Positions 1-10,200 of a stretch of DNA of 18,572 nucleotides are shown here, in pieces; the stretch's first letter is position 1; each line of letters opens with the position of its first letter. This stretch comes from Phoronis ovalis (Eukaryota; Phoronida; Phoronidae): positions 1 through 18,572 of the forward strand of contig JAOXYB010036395.1 in NCBI GenBank assembly GCA_028565635.1, read 5' to 3'. A model generated the notes under the pieces. The model saw only the letters and a list, made by a program, of their open reading frames with translations, was not told where the DNA came from and did no database searches. The position numbers and the translations under genes are program-made.

Positions 1-295
1 AATTATCAAAATTGTCAAGTATCAATATATTAAATCCTTATATAATTAGTCCTTCCAGGGGTCCTTCCTCAGCCTGTACACAGGCTAGGGTGGTGGGGTG
101 TACTACAAACTGCTTTCTCTTCCACTGTACAATAATAATTAATAATTATATTATCTGCACTATGCCGTTGTAAATAGCAGACTTGAAGACGAGTATTGAA
201 AACCAACAATGACACTAACTGTACATATACATGATTAGCTGAAGAGTAATAACTACACCTGTCAATTAACATTTCTACAATTGTTTTTTTTTTAG
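1..295 (+). other. Intron end upstream of the first visible cadherin exon
   Basis: No coding exon is recognisable here. The stretch ends in a long T tract followed by AG at 294-295, a good acceptor for the exon at 296. A short inverted repeat, AGCCTGT (71-77) and ACAGGCT (80-86), lies near the start. Confidence 0.6.
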
Positions 296-3200
296 AATGG
301 TTCAACAATGCCATATTATTTCACTGTACGAGAAGATCGAGTTATTAATTTTTCAGTAGGCACTGTACTTGCTACTGACAAAGACATAGGGAAACATGCT
401 CAAGTATCTTATGTTATTGAAAGTGAGTAGTAGAAGATGATTTGTTACAAACAATATGAAAAAATAGTTAATAATACAAATACCATGAATTGTATCTTTG
501 TGTACAAATTACGCTTCTGTTAATTGCCTTCCAGCAATATTTCCTTCAATATGTATTAAGATTTTGTAAAAAGGAGTTGATATATTAATACAAAACTACA
601 ATCATGTACCAGAATGAATGTTCTTTTCATGAGATTTTGTTACAGTGTCAGGTGATATTTAAATATAAAATTTAGAACATATTTGATAATAAATAATTTC
701 AGCAAGTGTTTAAATCTACCTGAATCAAAAGTGGGATATTGAATCAAAAGTCAGACTTTTAGGATATCTTTTTTGCGTTCTTTAATGTGCTTACAACTGG
801 TAACCATTTAGTGATTAGTACTTAATGTTTAATAAAATTATATATTTTAGGAGGAAATATTGGAAATAAATTCAAAATTGACATGAACACAGGTCAAATT
901 ACTACAGCTGGAAAGTTAGATCGTGAATTACGAAGTCAATATATCTTAACTATCAAAGCATTTAATAACATTAGCGATGACAGTGTCACAACACGAAAAA
1001 AGCGGCAAACAGTGCCTAACTATGTAGATGTGTATGTGAATGTAATAGATGTACCTGATGAGGTGCCAATATTTGTTTATCCAGATAACACGGCCAAGTA
1101 TTATTCTTGTAAGTACATTTTAAAAAATCTAGTTAAATAACCCAGCTTATAATTATTCAAATACGATATTTGTTAATTAAGCATATGTTGCAAGTATGCT
1201 TCTGCACAATTAACTTTTGAAGAATAAAGGTCAGAAAATTACAAAATAACTTTGTGTAGTTCTATCATTTTCTGTTATATATATTTGCTCTGGATGTTAT
1301 CTTATTTAAGAAATATTTTTAAGCTAAAGTAGGTCCTAGTCGCCTATAAAGAAACTTTTAAGCTAACTTAATCACGCTACTTCTAGGCAGTATGTAACTG
1401 TGAGAGGGTGATAAAGGAGTGATATTGATTATTTCAGTTATTCCTGTTGACACTCCATTGAAAACTCTTGTGGTCATGTTGTCTGCTAAAGATTTGGATG
1501 TTGCTTCAGTGTTAACATATTCCATTTACCCAAATTCAACTGTTGAGTACAATAGAACAAGACGTACTACAAAGGAAAATCCAGGTACAGTCAATTTGGA
1601 AAAATTAGCAAATAAATTATCTTAGTTGAGTCTTCCTAGTTCCATACGTACTTGACATTATGACTTGTTGATCATTAAAGATTAAGAGGTCTTCACTTTT
1701 GGATTAGGGATTTTTTTCTGTTTGATACTTCACAGAAGTGTAGTTGTTTTCAAGCCTGTGCATCTTGTAAGATGGCTTGAACATGTCCACATTTTTGATT
1801 GGTGAGTATAGTTCAATAAATTTCAATCACAAAGAAATGGACATCTCCAAAGGAAATAATTGATAACACTTCCAACATTCAGCATATCCATTATGTCTCC
1901 CACCTTGACAAGAGGCTATCTATACCAATCTTGGTATAGAGGCTATCTACACCAATCTTGGTATAGAGGCTACCTACACCAATCTTGGTATAGAGGCTAC
2001 GCCATTCAATTCATTCTTTAATTAATAATTAACAAAAACAGTCCATGTTTACTGTTGAGACACATCCAGAATGCAGTAATACAAAATACTTCACATAACC
2101 TCCCGTTTTTCACTACTAAATTTCACGTAATTTCACTACTAATAAAAGTAATAATGTACTTTCTATTTTTTGACAGAGTGGTAATTAAAGTGTTTTAATG
2201 TGACATAGTAATTAATATTTTACCACAAGAATATGTTGACAACCTGTTTACCACATTTATTATGTTAATTGCAGTTTACTCAGATTTTATTGTTAATAAT
2301 ACTCATAAACTGACAAATTGCTTGTTCTCCATTTAGGAGTTTTTATTATTGATGGCAACCGAATGATAACTAACAGACCAGTGAGTGACAAGAATGATTT
2401 GAATTATCAAGTTGATCTAACTGTTACTGATTCTAGTGGGCAGACTGGGAGTGGAAAGTCAATTGTAAGTGAACATGATCGATATAGCCAAAAATATATA
2501 CAATCTGAGAGACTTTCTGCAAGTACCAGAAGGTGGCAGTAGTTACCACTGGCACTTGCCATATGAAATGTGATCAACAAGCAGTAAATATGCTGATGCA
2601 GAAAAGAAAATTATTGAAAGTCTTTCATCTGAGTCATCTACTTCATCTGTCGTTATCAAGTAGTTTTGGTATTTACTTTAGTGAAATTGTGATGTGAAAA
2701 CTTATTTATGGATTTTACTTCTTACTATTATTTATATTTGAATGGCTACTAAGATGTCAGTCAATAGATTCAATGAAAAATATATTACACAGTTGTTGAT
2801 TGTTAAAACAGACATCTTGTAATGTAGCCAGAGGAATTTGTTATCTTTGCTCGCTTGCAGTAAATTCTCTTTAATACGTATTTGGAAACTACACGCATAA
2901 TTTTCATACTTTTAGACATGGATAACTTCTAATTACAATGAGGTGATGCTCATTATTAATCGACCACCTGGCGAGGTGACTTACCTGGCCACTTTGAGAG
3001 AGTAAGTTTGACTGAGATTAATTGGTGACCTAGAAAGTGTTTTTGCTTCTTTTTTGGCTGTCATGAGAATTTTTTTACATGCAAACCATTGCAAAGGTAT
3101 TCAACAATATTGGTTATCTTTAAATTAAATTTTGTAATTTGAGAAATTTATTCAAAAACTGCTGAAAAATTGTCAAATTGTTCCAACTGTACTTAAATAG

Positions 3201-6200
3201 CATCTCATATATAATGACAGATATCAACCGATCACATGGGCCTTTTATACTAGCCCAACACTCTCTATTGTTTTTCAGTAAATCATACAGTACCAGTACT
3301 TTTATTGTACTGCTAGTTCTTTAAACAACTTCAAGACAGATTAATACAATTGAGATTATATTAACTTTCATTTAATCTCTTTTAGCTTTGTCTCAAAAGC
3401 TACAGGTGGTGGAATAGTTTGGATCAAAGATGTCCGCTTTCATGTAAAAAGCACTGGAGCAATAGATGAGAAAAAGTAAGTTTTCTAGGTTATTAATTGT
3501 TTTGCAAAATGCATTTACAGAACATAGATGAATCTATATTATATAATGGTTCATATAATACACTACTACAACTCAGTAGTGGGCTGTAAATTTCTAGGGA
3601 AGAATTGATATCATTTTGAACATTGAGTGTTTTAAATGGTAGGACTTATTTTCATGGTAACTGCTGAGAAAAAGTTCTTGCTACTATTTTCAAATATACA
3701 GTCACAAACAAAAAAATGTATTTTTGTTTATAGATCGGATGTACTTGTTTATGTTGCCCATTCAACTGAGTTATATCTGTGGCGTAGTGGTGTCTTGCTG
3801 TCAAGTCTTGTTGAAGCTCGAGATACCATTTTTCCAAAGGAAGCTGTTGTGTTAGGAATCACCGATATTGTTGTTGGAAAGGTATGTTGTCATGTTTTTC
3901 TAAGTTCTGCACAATTGTTCAACCTTTTCCTGTTTATTGAAAAAAGTCTATTTTACAATTAAAAATAAGGATTCTGCATGAAATTTGGGTTGCTATATTA
4001 ATAAATAACCGATTTTCTAAAAATAGTACTGCAGTAGAAAGTTCAGTTTCTCACTCAGTACCTGTCAAAAACTGACCAAATGACACCCTTACAAAGAAAC
4101 ACTGATATGTGTGTGTAGTTTTATACTACTAGGTATAGTCTTCAGTACATTACATTTATGCTCCTCTTGTTTTTACAGTAATATATGTGTAATGTGTAAT
4201 TAAATTCTATGTTTTAGGGTGCTGTTGCTGGGGCTGTAGTGGATTGGTGGCCTGTTGTTTGGGCTCTAGTTGCCTTTGGGATTGTGTTGATACTGGCCAT
4301 TCTTTTACTGCTCTGCTGTTGCTGCTGTCCATGCTGTGCTGGAGTATGTGGAAGGTAAAGAAACCTTGTAGAATACTCCCTGCAAATGTTAATTGAATTA
4401 CTGTACTAAAAATTTCTGTTATAAAATTTGGTCAATGAATATAGAATTATTATAGTAACTACAAAGAGCTTACAGCTTAAAGGTTTTGTTTTAACAAGTT
4501 ATCTGTATCAGTGCTGGTATTACTCCTAATCAATTAATCTTGTAAAATAGCTTTGTAATCTTCATGGGAGTGTTAACTACTATTAACTTCATGAATTATG
4601 GCCAAGGGCAATCTAATTTGAATCTTAACAAAATCTCTTTCAAATAAACACTGCCAAATCAAAAGTAAAAATAGTTTACTCATTGTTTTCTTTAAACTTT
4701 GATTAATCTGTTTCGTAAACTATAGCCATATATTTAACTTCTTTAATTTTATTGAACAGGTGTTGTGAGGAAGACAAGGCAAAACGCTACATTTACAAGC
4801 AAAATCTGGCAGAGAAACAGAGATTGGAGGCTTCATATATTTTACAGTAAGAAATGATAAGTCCAATATTTACAACTGCAATCTCTTCTTAAAATCACCA
4901 AGCAGTAATGACATAGAAAATAACAGTATTAAAAGCAGTTACAATTAATTCTGTGCATGAAAGCGTGTTACTTGCTAAGTTTAGTTATTGTTTGCCCTTC
5001 ATTGCATTCTGTGTCTTGGATGTTTTATGAACCTTACATTATTATGCAATAATTATTAACATATTTAAATTTTAGTGCAAATTCTGCATACATGATGAGT
5101 GAGAAAGAAGCCTTGTCTTATGTAAATGAAGCTTATGAATCTGATGCAGCGGCACTTATGAGCCAGAGAAGCGCTATGCAAGCTGCTCAGTTGTCTACCT
5201 TTACAACTACACAGCGAACTGTAACAAACAGTGGTGCTGCTGCCATAGGTATAAATTGAATTATTTTGATAGCTTTTGGCAAATGATGCATTATATTTGA
5301 CTGTTATAAAAACTTTTTAAACTTATGTTACCCAAGTTGCTTCAGAAATTAATCAGAACAGGGTTTTTAGGGTCCTAAACCCCTTTTTAAAATTTTATTA
5401 AGTCAAACTATTCACAAAAAATTATGATACACCACATCTTACACTGTATGTTTGTTCTATTTACTTAGCTTACACTTCTTCACGTAAAGAGAAGCAGCCT
5501 GATGATGATTATACTATTGTGTCGGCTGTTATACCAATGCAAGGTGTTAACGAGCAGCAGACAGTAACTACCACAGAAAGAACTGTAATGCAGACCCAAC
5601 CTGCTCAAGAGCTCACCACTACTGAGTATACCGTTGTCGCCGATCTTCCAAAAATACAATCTTCCGTAACTTCTGATTCTTCCACTCAGTACGTAGTTCA
5701 GCGTACTGTAGAAGCAGCTCCTGTGGTGGATGTGGTGGACACTGGTCCTGTGATGGATAATCAAGGTTACACTGTTGTTACAGACCTTAATCTACCGAGG
5801 TCTGTTACTGTGGCACCCCAGCCTGTAGCTGCCCAAACCCAGGTAAGATATGTTGAAACCGCTCCAAGTACTCAAGTGCAGTATGTCGAACGACGCATAA
5901 TCGAACCTGTACCTGTTCAGACTCAAGTGCAGTATGGTGATACTGCTCCGACTCAAGTGCAGTACGTTGAAGCTGCTCCGACTCAAGTGCAGTACGTTGA
6001 AGCTGCTCCAACTCAAGTGCAGTATGTTGAAACTGCTCCAACTCGTGTACAGTATGTTGAGCGACGTGAAACAGCTCCAACGCAGCAAGTGCAGTATGTT
6101 GAGCGTCGTGTGGTTGAAGCTGTACCCGAGAGGTCAAGTTCATATAAAGTTGTCACTGATCTACAAGCAGCAGAACCTCAGTATCAAGTGCAAGGAGCTC

Positions 6201-6238
6201 GTACTGTCACGGGATATGTAGTATCCAACCAGCAGTAA
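296..6238 (+). CDS. Cadherin-family type I membrane protein, CDH23/PCDH15-like C-terminal part (5' partial, 11 exons)
   Basis: Exons read as 296-422, 851-1108, 1438-1584, 2337-2464, 2916-3001, 3386-3475, 3734-3881, 4218-4354, 4760-4846, 5076-5248 and 5469-6238 (TAA). All introns are GT..AG and the phases agree, giving 2151 nt, or 716 residues. Residues about 1-120 form one cadherin repeat: a V-R-E-D start, TDKDIG, a F-K-I-D-x-N-T-G-Q-I strand, LDRE, and DVPDEVPIF in place of the usual DxNDNxPxF. Residues about 129-220 form a second, more degenerate repeat (AKDLD, FIID, VTDSSGQ). Residues about 224-328 look like a membrane-adjacent domain, 341-360 are one transmembrane helix, and 361-376 carry ten cysteines. 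The remaining ~340 residues are a cytoplasmic tail rich in T, V, Q and Y. Cadherins mediate calcium-dependent adhesion at the cell surface. The gene must start upstream, because 296 is an acceptor in phase 0 with no ATG start. The subfamily is less certain than the cadherin call. Confidence 0.85.
423..850 (+). other. Cadherin gene intron
   Basis: GTGAGT donor and TTTTAG acceptor, phase 1. It interrupts the first visible cadherin repeat. Nothing else is recognised in it. Confidence 0.8.
994..1005 (+). other. RKKR furin-like motif inside a cadherin repeat
   Basis: These bases encode R-K-K-R followed by Q (residues 91-95 of the visible protein). They match the proprotein convertase consensus R-x-K/R-R and lie in a probable loop between late strands of the first visible cadherin repeat. 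Whether the site is cut is unknown. A charged surface loop would look the same. Confidence 0.4.
1109..1437 (+). other. Cadherin gene intron
   Basis: GTAAGT donor and TTTCAG acceptor, phase 1. It falls between the two visible cadherin repeats. Nothing further is recognised. Confidence 0.8.
1585..2336 (+). other. Cadherin gene intron with minisatellite and small hairpins
   Basis: GTACAG donor and TTTAG acceptor, phase 1. The intron splits the second cadherin repeat and joins NPG to VFIID. It holds the 27-bp tandem repeat at 1912-2000. It also has small inverted repeats: CAAGCC (1751-1756) with GGCTTG (1774-1779), and ATGTCCA with TGGACAT across about 1783-1850. Confidence 0.75.
1912..2000. repeat. 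27-bp tandem repeat, 3.3 copies, each with an internal palindrome
   Basis: Copies run 1912-1938, 1939-1965, 1966-1992 and a partial 1993-2000. They differ by one or two substitutions. Each copy contains ACCAA-TC-TTGGT; in the first copy it extends to an 8-bp perfect stem, TATACCAA/TTGGTATA. Confidence 0.95.
2465..2915 (+). other. Cadherin gene intron
   Basis: GTAAGT donor and TTTTAG acceptor, phase 0. It separates the last cadherin repeat from the membrane-adjacent region. Nothing further is recognised. Confidence 0.8.
2916..3881 (+). other. Putative membrane-adjacent (ferredoxin-like) domain of the cadherin, three exons
   Basis: Exons 2916-3001, 3386-3475 and 3734-3881 encode residues 221-328, between the last cadherin repeat and the membrane helix. 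The order of elements is a hydrophobic strand ending in INRPPGEV, a helix ending in VSKATGGG, strands WIKDVRFHV and SDVLVYVAH, and a helix around VLLSSLVEA. This alternation of strands and helices, and the PP..V and TG motifs, resemble the membrane-adjacent domains of CDH23 and PCDH15, which adopt a ferredoxin-like fold. The match is from memory of the family, with no alignment run. A SEA-type domain has a similar fold and is the main alternative. Confidence 0.55.
3002..3385 (+). other. Cadherin gene intron
   Basis: GTAAGT donor and TTTTAG acceptor, phase 2, inside the membrane-adjacent domain. Nothing further is recognised. Confidence 0.8.
3882..4217 (+). other. Cadherin gene intron
   Basis: GTATGT donor and TTTTAG acceptor, phase 0. 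It lies exactly between the extracellular domain and the transmembrane exon. Nothing further is recognised. Confidence 0.8.
4218..4354 (+). other. Transmembrane helix and cysteine cluster exon of the cadherin
   Basis: This exon encodes residues 329-373. A Trp-Trp-Pro start is followed by about 20 hydrophobic residues (341-360). Five consecutive cysteines (361-365) follow, then Cys 367, 368 and 372; the next exon adds Cys 375 and 376. No charged residue occurs between 338 and 373, which fits a membrane helix with an S-acylated cytoplasmic edge. The basic residues that follow (K and R in the exon at 4760) fit a stop-transfer and a cytoplasmic C-terminus. Confidence 0.85.
4355..4759 (+). other. 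Cadherin gene intron
   Basis: GTAAAG donor and AACAG acceptor, phase 2. It splits the cysteine-rich juxtamembrane segment. Nothing further is recognised. Confidence 0.8.
5942..6061 (+). repeat. 30-bp coding tandem repeat (10-residue TAPTQVQYVE-type units) in the cadherin tail
   Basis: Four in-frame copies, 5942-5971, 5972-6001, 6002-6031 and 6032-6061, encode [TA]-A-P-T-[QR]-V-Q-Y-V-E (residues 619-658). Flanking diverged copies run from about 5846 to 6120 and include two that end VQYVERR. Copies 2 and 3 are almost identical at the DNA level, so the array has expanded recently or is being homogenised. The tyrosines are regularly spaced every ten residues. Confidence 0.95.
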
Positions 6239-6875
6239 AATGTTAATGGAAGTATGGTTAATGACTATATCAACATACTTACAGTATGATATCCAAGTCC
6301 CAAGCGGTTTTTTAAAATTATTTGTTGTTACCAGTACCTCATTATTGTGTACAGTTGCTAGATATTTGAATGATCTTCTAACATTGCATTGCAATGTTTT
6401 GGCTTCTTTTTGAAAATGCAAGTACATTGTAAAACTATGTATATTATGTTTTTAAACATGAGAAGTTATATTATGGATAATTTTATGCATTATTAAATAG
6501 CTTACAACGCAAGTCGTTTGTGGCATTCAAATTTTGTAGGTCTGATCTTTATTTGTTATTTTACTACTGTATATGAACAAACTAATAACGAAGATAATGT
6601 AAAAGGTGCATGTTGGGAAATCTTGCCTCATAGTATTTAGTGGCTGCTTCATAGCTGTACCGATTATACGAGTGGTGATGATTTGTAAAAAAAGTGCCAT
6701 ATATTATATATTAAGTATCATTTAATCATATAGCATTTAGATGTTAGATTTTATAACATGCATTCATTGCAAAATGCAAGAATTCATGCATTTAGATAAT
6801 GTATATTATTCAAACTGGATATTCACTTGACTAGCTTTATTTTGATATCCAATGCTTTCATCAAACATTTATTAC

Positions 6876-6895
6876 AATAAAGTGTTGGCAATAAA
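6876..6895 (+). terminator. Cadherin poly(A) signals (AATAAA x2)
   Basis: AATAAA occurs at 6876-6881 and again at 6890-6895, about 640 nt past the cadherin stop. This would give a 3' UTR of about 650-680 nt. The cleavage site is inferred. Confidence 0.5.
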
Positions 6896-7153
6896 AAACA
6901 TTATAAGTAAGACTTGCATTGATTTTCACATTCTATCTCATTCCTAGGATTTCTTTAAAGAAGGTGAATCAGACATTTTGAAAACACCAAATGTGCAGGG
7001 TTTGAAACAAATAAAAACATTATACACCTTACTGTAGAAAATTGTAATTTATGCCAAAAACATTTGACAATTATTTTCTCTACCCATTTAAGTTTTTCAT
7101 GTTGTCCTTAAGTCGATAATTTTCAAGTATCTAAAAACATTTATCTAATAACA

Positions 7154-7159
7154 TTTAAT
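7154..7159 (-). terminator. Possible poly(A) signal (ATTAAA) of the acyltransferase gene
   Basis: TTTAAT on the given strand is ATTAAA on the transcript, about 110 nt after the stop. It is the common variant signal and is weak evidence in AT-rich DNA. A canonical AATAAA lies further on, at 6836-6841 of the minus strand. Confidence 0.3.
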
Positions 7160-7265
7160 TTGTTTTTAAATGATTTACACTTATAACAATAATACAGTAA
7201 AGTAAATATCCCAAATCTGATTAAATATAACAGCTAAGCCAGGTATGAAGCAATGAGCATATCAT

Positions 7266-10200
7266 CTACACATCGTAAAGAGGGTCCTTAGCATAGCGTT
7301 CTTTACCTTGCAAAAAGTAAACTACATTTAAAAGTTTCTCTGTGCTTGATAATCCTGATCCTTTTCGGAACATGGGCTGGAAGACTGTTGTGAATCCCTC
7401 TGAGACTAATACTAGCTGACTTTTTACCAGAAAACAACCCCATAAGATGGATAAAAAATTCAATATCCCTATGCTGAAAACCCAGGCATTTTCCGTAAAA
7501 GCAAGTTTTACTATATCAGTCCATTTTTCACTGGGATACAAAACATTGAAGTACATAACTATACTCCATAAGAAGAGAAATATGTTAAAAACAACCATTA
7601 AGATAAATATAACAAATATTCTATGATTGTTTCTTGCAACACATTTCAACAGGAATAAACAGTGATGATCCATAGCATACAAGCACGTTTCACACAACTT
7701 GCAATGCTTAATTCGATCTACTTGTCGGTTTGGTTGGACAAACTGAAAGTATTAGAAATGTTTTATAGTTATATTACAAGTAGATCAGATGGCATTTAAC
7801 AGTATGCCTTGGTAATCCATCCTTGAGCTGGTTAATGTATATCTTATGGGATGAAATGAGATGAAGTTTAATCTGTTCATGCCGCCACAGATTTTTTAAA
7901 TATCTTTCTTTTCCCTATTAAGCAGAAATATTGTCTTCATATTTACTACTATGCGTGTAAACCTGTGTCACTGTATTTGCAGAGAAAGCCGTAGAATTGT
8001 GCCATTATACCGAGACCAGCAACTCTTCTGACTGAGACACAATTCTTATAGGCACATCAGATATTTGGACATCTACAATTATTATAACTTTGTATCGTCC
8101 TTATAGTGGCAGAACGAATGTAGTGGAAGTTGCATTAACATTGCTTGAATTTACAGCAGTTTAAGATGTTGATCTTGTTTAGTAGATAACTATCTTTAAA
8201 GTACAACCAGGGAAGGTGCAACATAATAGCCAAGGGATTGCATAAAATTGGTCAGAGTTTTTATACAAGCCAATGGGAACAATTGGTAATTTATGACACT
8301 GAAAATGGGCTACATGTAATTGTGCAATCCTTACCTCACAGCTAATACAGAAATCCTCAACCTTCATGTTACCGTAGCATACATCCTTTATAGTGTAATA
8401 ACGCCCATCCTCCTTCATGGCCGAGCTCCATACAGCACCTATTAGATGTAAACATATTTATTGTACAAAATAGTTACGAGATAAAACTAGTTATCTCACA
8501 ATTTTGTCATTATCTTTGATATGCAACAATTGCATGTACATGGTTGTTTCAAAAAGCTCTAAAATCAAGAGTAAGTTATAAAGTAAAGTCCTGATTTTTC
8601 AAGTGTTACACAACTGGATCATTTTGTTCAAACTAGGAGATAAATAACATGGCTAAAATGCTGCAATTATATCTGTCTCACAGGATAAGAAACATGGTCT
8701 GTATATATGTGTTCTGATGAAATGAGCAGTGCACAAAATCTACAACATTTTTCATTTTATATTCAAGACACTCATGTCACCAATAATGGACTTTTCTGTT
8801 CTGGAGGTTACAGAATAAGGTTTCAGAAATATCAACAAAAAAAACAAAAAAAAAATTGAAAAGCAGTTAGCAAAGTAACTTGTATAGCAGAATCTAGTAC
8901 CTGGATCAGCCCTGAGTAATTGCCAATACATGTAGAGAATAATAGGTGTTGATAACATTAAAATACCTATCAGCAAGAAGTGTTCTGGAATATCTGAAAA
9001 TGTTAGTCAAGGAGATCTACTAAAAACAGTAATTGTTTGTGTTCTTTTACACTGTCCACATGTATACTCATATAATCACAGCAAATGTACTGTCATAATC
9101 AGTGGTTATATTGAATGAATATGCCTGGTACCAAAGTTCAACATGTTTAAGTGAAATATAAATTTCGTAGTTTCATCACTTCTTTTCTTATAGAAAAGAC
9201 ATGATGAAAATTGCAAAACTGTAACATTATGAAACTTATCATGAAAATGGGTATATTTCCTATTTAGAATAAGTGACGAAGTAGTCTATTTATAAAATGT
9301 TGCTATATTTTTTCTTTATTATATTATTTTATAATATAGAAAAACATTAAAAACCTTTCCACGCAAAATAAAATTATTAAACATTATAGAGATATCGGTT
9401 AATGCTTCAATAAATCACTAGGTCCCTTTTAGCTGAGGAATTCACATAAAAGGTGATAATACGTCCAAGGTTAACAGATTTTAGTGCTCAAGGAAGGAAA
9501 ATTTTAAAATTCATACCGATAAGTCTGTAAAACTTGATTTCAAGAAAAAATTCACAAATCAGTAGTCTTAATGTTAAACTTTTTTAAGAAGGATACAAAA
9601 CATAATATGTGCATAAAAACAAACCACACTTCCAAACATGCCGCCAGCAAAACAACCAGCATAAATTGGATTAGGCCATCTGAAAAAGAAACATGGTTTT
9701 ATAATTATGATTTAAGTTCTTGGTGAGCAATACGATCGATGCATACAAAAAGCTCATTTTGATCTGTTATGAAAAGCCACATTACTCAGAATCGGTAATA
9801 AAAAAACATACAAGACATCTAGATAATCAACAAACAAGCGGTATCTCTTGAATGTCAGGAGGTAAGGAACAGTGTAGCTTCTACTTGTTTGTTTGCATGC
9901 TTCTATGTAAAATAGGCACAGATATACCAAAAAACATTGATCTATCCATACAGAAATGGCAGGTTGAGCAGTGGTAGCAAATACTACAAATTCAAAATTT
10001 GGATATTTCCAGCAAAAAAATTACTTATTAATCTTTATTATTAAAAGTTAAGAAAATAGTCCACTTCAGAAATTTTACAATTAGTTTACAGTTTTGCTTA
10101 TAATATGTTACTTGTGTAATTAATTTGAAACATTAACAACTTACTTTGAAAGGTGTTCAATCCTGTGCCCATGCTTCAAAACTGTACATACCAGACTTAC

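Larger units (their letters stand above)
6239..7265. other. Convergent 3' intergenic region / 3' UTRs
   Basis: No coding exon is seen. It lies between the cadherin stop (+ strand) and the acyltransferase stop (- strand). It holds the cadherin poly(A) signals at 6876-6881 and 6890-6895. Possible minus-strand signals are ATTAAA (TTTAAT on the given strand, 7154-7159) and AATAAA (6836-6841). The two 3' UTRs could be close or overlap. A short stem ACATTGC-ATT-GCAATGT lies near 6381-6397. Confidence 0.6.

Noticed and set aside
1912-2000. Possible CRISPR-like array
   Set aside because: The units are contiguous with no spacers, and the setting is an animal gene intron.
5792-6143. Long minus-strand open frames (98 and 112 codons) and an overlapping + strand frame 5934-6221
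   Set aside because: They are shadows of the repetitive cadherin tail exon; the 30-bp repeat keeps several frames open and their translations are low-complexity.
8752-8900. Extension of the minus-strand exon frame past 8901
   Set aside because: The frame stays open, but only splicing at 8901 joins DP to G and continues the DHHC protein in phase; the extension is Phe/Leu-rich intron.
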